DNA of 64,000 nt from an uncultured Clostridia bacterium. GTDB lineage: Bacteria > Bacillota > Clostridia > Christensenellales > Aristaeellaceae. How positions within the stretch are numbered: the stretch's first letter is position 1; the number at the start of each line of letters is the position of its first letter. A model generated the notes under the pieces. The model saw only the letters and a list, made by a program, of their open reading frames with translations. It did no database searches and was not told where the DNA came from. Where the stretch lies: positions 36,336 to 100,335 of the forward strand of contig CAKTZR010000010.1 of NCBI GenBank assembly GCA_934636105.1. The letters are read 5' to 3'. Below are positions 62,665 to 64,000 of the stretch, piece by piece. Both the position numbers and the translations under genes were made by a program.

Positions 62665-63732
62665 ATGTCCAGAGAAAAGCAGACGCCCGCGCCCATCCGT
62701 TCCAGTGCGGCGGAGGTGTTGACCTATGTCGCCTCCACGGGCGACCCGCAGGGCAGCATCGAAATACGCTACGAGGACGAAAACATCTGGCTGACGCAAA
62801 AGACAATGGCGCAGCTGTATGATGTGAGTGTCAAAACGATCAATTATCACATCAAGAAAATCTTCGATGATTCCGAGCTGTCAGAGGATTCAGTTATCCG
62901 AAAATTTCGGATAACTGCCACAGACGGCAAAAGCTATTCCACCAACCATTACGCGCTTCAAATGATCATCGCGGTCGGCTTCAAGGTCAATTCCGAGCGC
63001 GCCGTTCAGTTCCGCAAATGGGTCAATCAGATCGCAACGCAGTACACCATTCGCGGCTGGGTCATGGACGACGAACGGCTCAAGCAGGGCACCTATCTGA
63101 CCGACAAATACTTTGAGGAACAGCTGGAGCGCATCCGGGAGATCCGTGCCAGCGAGCGCAAGTTCTATCAGAAGATCACCGACCTGTATGCCACTGCTAT
63201 CGACTACGACCGTACTTCCGCCGCCACGAAACGCTTCTATGCCACGGTGCAGAACAAGATGCACTTCGCCGTGCACGGGCACACCGCCGCCGAGCTCATC
63301 ATGGAGCGCGCCGACCACACGAAGGATCACATGGGTCTGACCACCTGGCAGGACGCGCCGGACGGCAAGATCAAAAAGTCCGACGTGTCCATCGCCAAGA
63401 ACTACCTCACCGAGGACGAGCTTGGGCAGCTGAACCGCATGGTCACCTCCTATCTGGACTTCGCCGAGAACATGGCCCAGCGCCACATCCCGCTGACCAT
63501 GCAGGACTGGGAAACCCGCCTGAACCGCTTCATTGAAATGTTCGAATACGGTCTTCTCAGGGATGCGGGTAGGGTGTCTGCAGAAATCGCCCGGCTGCAC
63601 GCAGAAACCGAATTTGAGAAGTACCGCGTCATTCAGGACCGCGAGTTCCTGTCCGACTACGACAGGTTCCTCCTTGAGCTTGAGGAACACGCCGACGCGG
63701 CAAAGGCTGGACCGCAGGAGGAAAAGCCATGA
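62665..63732 (+). CDS. rhuM: RhuM-family protein
   Basis: 355 residues. The N-terminal HTH-like region (ENIWLTQKTMAQLYDVSVKT then INYHIKKIFDDSEL) and YALQMIIAVGFKVNSERAVQFRKW are typical of RhuM. The C-terminal half has FYATVQNKMHFAVHGHTAAELIMERAD, the part that resembles a Fic/Doc-like fold in annotations of this family. RhuM genes often travel on islands and near restriction systems; the biochemical role is unproven. It overlaps the recombinase gene by 4 bp (ATGA), so the two are co-translated. Confidence 0.9.
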   Translation: MSREKQTPAPIRSSAAEVLTYVASTGDPQGSIEIRYEDENIWLTQKTMAQLYDVSVKTINYHIKKIFDDSELSEDSVIRKFRITATDGKSYSTNHYALQMIIAVGFKVNSERAVQFRKWVNQIATQYTIRGWVMDDERLKQGTYLTDKYFEEQLERIREIRASERKFYQKITDLYATAIDYDRTSAATKRFYATVQNKMHFAVHGHTAAELIMERADHTKDHMGLTTWQDAPDGKIKKSDVSIAKNYLTEDELGQLNRMVTSYLDFAENMAQRHIPLTMQDWETRLNRFIEMFEYGLLRDAGRVSAEIARLHAETEFEKYRVIQDREFLSDYDRFLLELEEHADAAKAGPQEEKP

Positions 63733-64000
63733 AGCGAATGAAATGCTACATCTATACCCGCGTCTCCACCTCCATGCAGGTGGACGGCTACAGCCTGGAC
63801 GCGCAGAAGGACAAGCTGCGCAAGTACGCGGAGTTCCAGAACATGCTCGTCGCCGGGGAATACTGCGACGAGGGCAAATCCGGCAAGAACATCGAGGGCC
63901 GCCCGGAGTTTCTTCGCATGCTGCGGGACATCGAATCCGGCAAGGACGGCGTCTCCTTCGTGCTGGTGTTCAAGCTCTCCCGCTTCGGCCGCAACGCCGC
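63729..64000 (+). CDS. Large serine recombinase, 3' truncated by window edge
   Basis: Only the first 90 or so codons are visible: YIYTRVSTSMQVDGYSLDAQ with the catalytic serine at about residue 13, then GKNIEGRPEFLRML and FVLVFKLSRFGRNA with the catalytic arginine of the resolvase fold. The DNA-binding and coiled-coil domains must lie to the right. A recombinase of this type (TnpX-like) would excise and insert the element. ATG at 63729 overlaps the rhuM stop. Confidence 0.93.
   Translation, partial: MKRMKCYIYTRVSTSMQVDGYSLDAQKDKLRKYAEFQNMLVAGEYCDEGKSGKNIEGRPEFLRMLRDIESGKDGVSFVLVFKLSRFGRNA

Larger units (their letters stand above)
49350..64000 (+). mobile_element. Integrative mobilizable element inserted in rlmD (right end outside window)
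   Basis: Contents in order: exchanged rlmD tail, AT-rich unknown gene, hsdS-hsdM-hsdR, phased-repeat promoter region, parM/parR remnant, oriT, MOBV relaxase, CHC2 primase, P4-type helicase, small gene, tnpV, rhuM, and the start of a large serine recombinase. TnpV, a Mob/Pre relaxase and a large resolvase recall Tn4451-type elements. A resident primase-helicase pair suggests it can replicate when excised. No type IV secretion, coupling ATPase or VirB4 gene is visible, so transfer would depend on a helper. Confidence 0.75.

Noticed and set aside
49350..64000. Self-transmissible conjugative element (ICE)
   Set aside because: No VirB4, VirD4 coupling protein or other secretion genes are visible, although the right end is outside the window.

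Overview
The window reads as a chromosomal segment of a GC-rich Gram-positive, Clostridia-type bacterium, probably gut-associated. Supporting signs are strong AGGAGG-type ribosome binding sites, sigma-A-like promoters, the CdaA/CdaR pair, the rpmH-rnpA-yidD-yidC-jag cluster, an Opp transporter and a Tn4451-like mobile element. No rRNA, tRNA, CRISPR array or complete insertion sequence was recognised. Genus-level placement is not possible from the sequence alone.

Layout. 1-8.5 kb: the end of a secreted peptidoglycan-binding protein, a LacI-type regulator, a YheO-type PAS regulator, three tandem polytopic GT-C-like glycosyltransferases and a RelQ-like alarmone synthetase. 8.3-16.3 kb: an oppABCDF operon that is unusual twice over. 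Its OppC carries a complete seven-repeat RCC1-like propeller in the first extracellular loop, and its OppF carries a roughly 190-residue insertion, partly coiled-coil, between Walker A and the Q-loop. 16.3-23 kb: a YiaK-like dehydrogenase, a VTT membrane protein, a PIG-V-like glycosyltransferase, a membrane/coiled-coil protein, cdaR and cdaA. 23-28.8 kb: DUF378, a small unknown protein, a WalJ/YycJ hydrolase, glutamyl-Q tRNA(Asp) synthetase, a secreted flavoprotein reductase and its divergent TetR regulator. 28.8-33.3 kb: a P1B-type ATPase operon with three extra HMA-like proteins that lack CxxC. 33.4-38.5 kb: a ZinT-like secreted protein and a methyltransferase / CydD-like / CydC-like / YgbA-like operon. 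Both carry the same GTTAG-N6-CTAA(C/T) operator-like site; the CydD-like gene is broken by two internal deletions. 38.4-46.6 kb: envelope genes (DUF6020, an Ig-like-repeat secreted protein, an O-antigen-ligase-like protein) downstream of jag-yidC-yidD-rnpA-rpmH. 46.9-49.7 kb: pfkA and rlmD.

From about 49.35 kb to the right edge lies an integrative mobilizable element whose right end is outside the window. It appears to have entered the 3' end of rlmD and supplied that gene with a new C-terminal tail of about 105 residues. It carries an AT-rich unknown gene, a type I restriction-modification system whose HsdS has two identical target-recognition domains, a region of three extended -10 promoters preceded by 10-bp-phased repeats, a collapsed parM/parR remnant, an oriT, a MOBV relaxase, a CHC2 primase and P4-type helicase, a pair of large hairpins, TnpV, RhuM and the start of a large serine recombinase. 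No conjugative type IV secretion genes are visible, so it would need a helper to transfer.

Two dispersed repeat families lie between genes: R1 (MITE-like, four copies) and R2 (hairpin clusters, two copies). R1 ends double as stop codons and, in one case, as a Shine-Dalgarno sequence.
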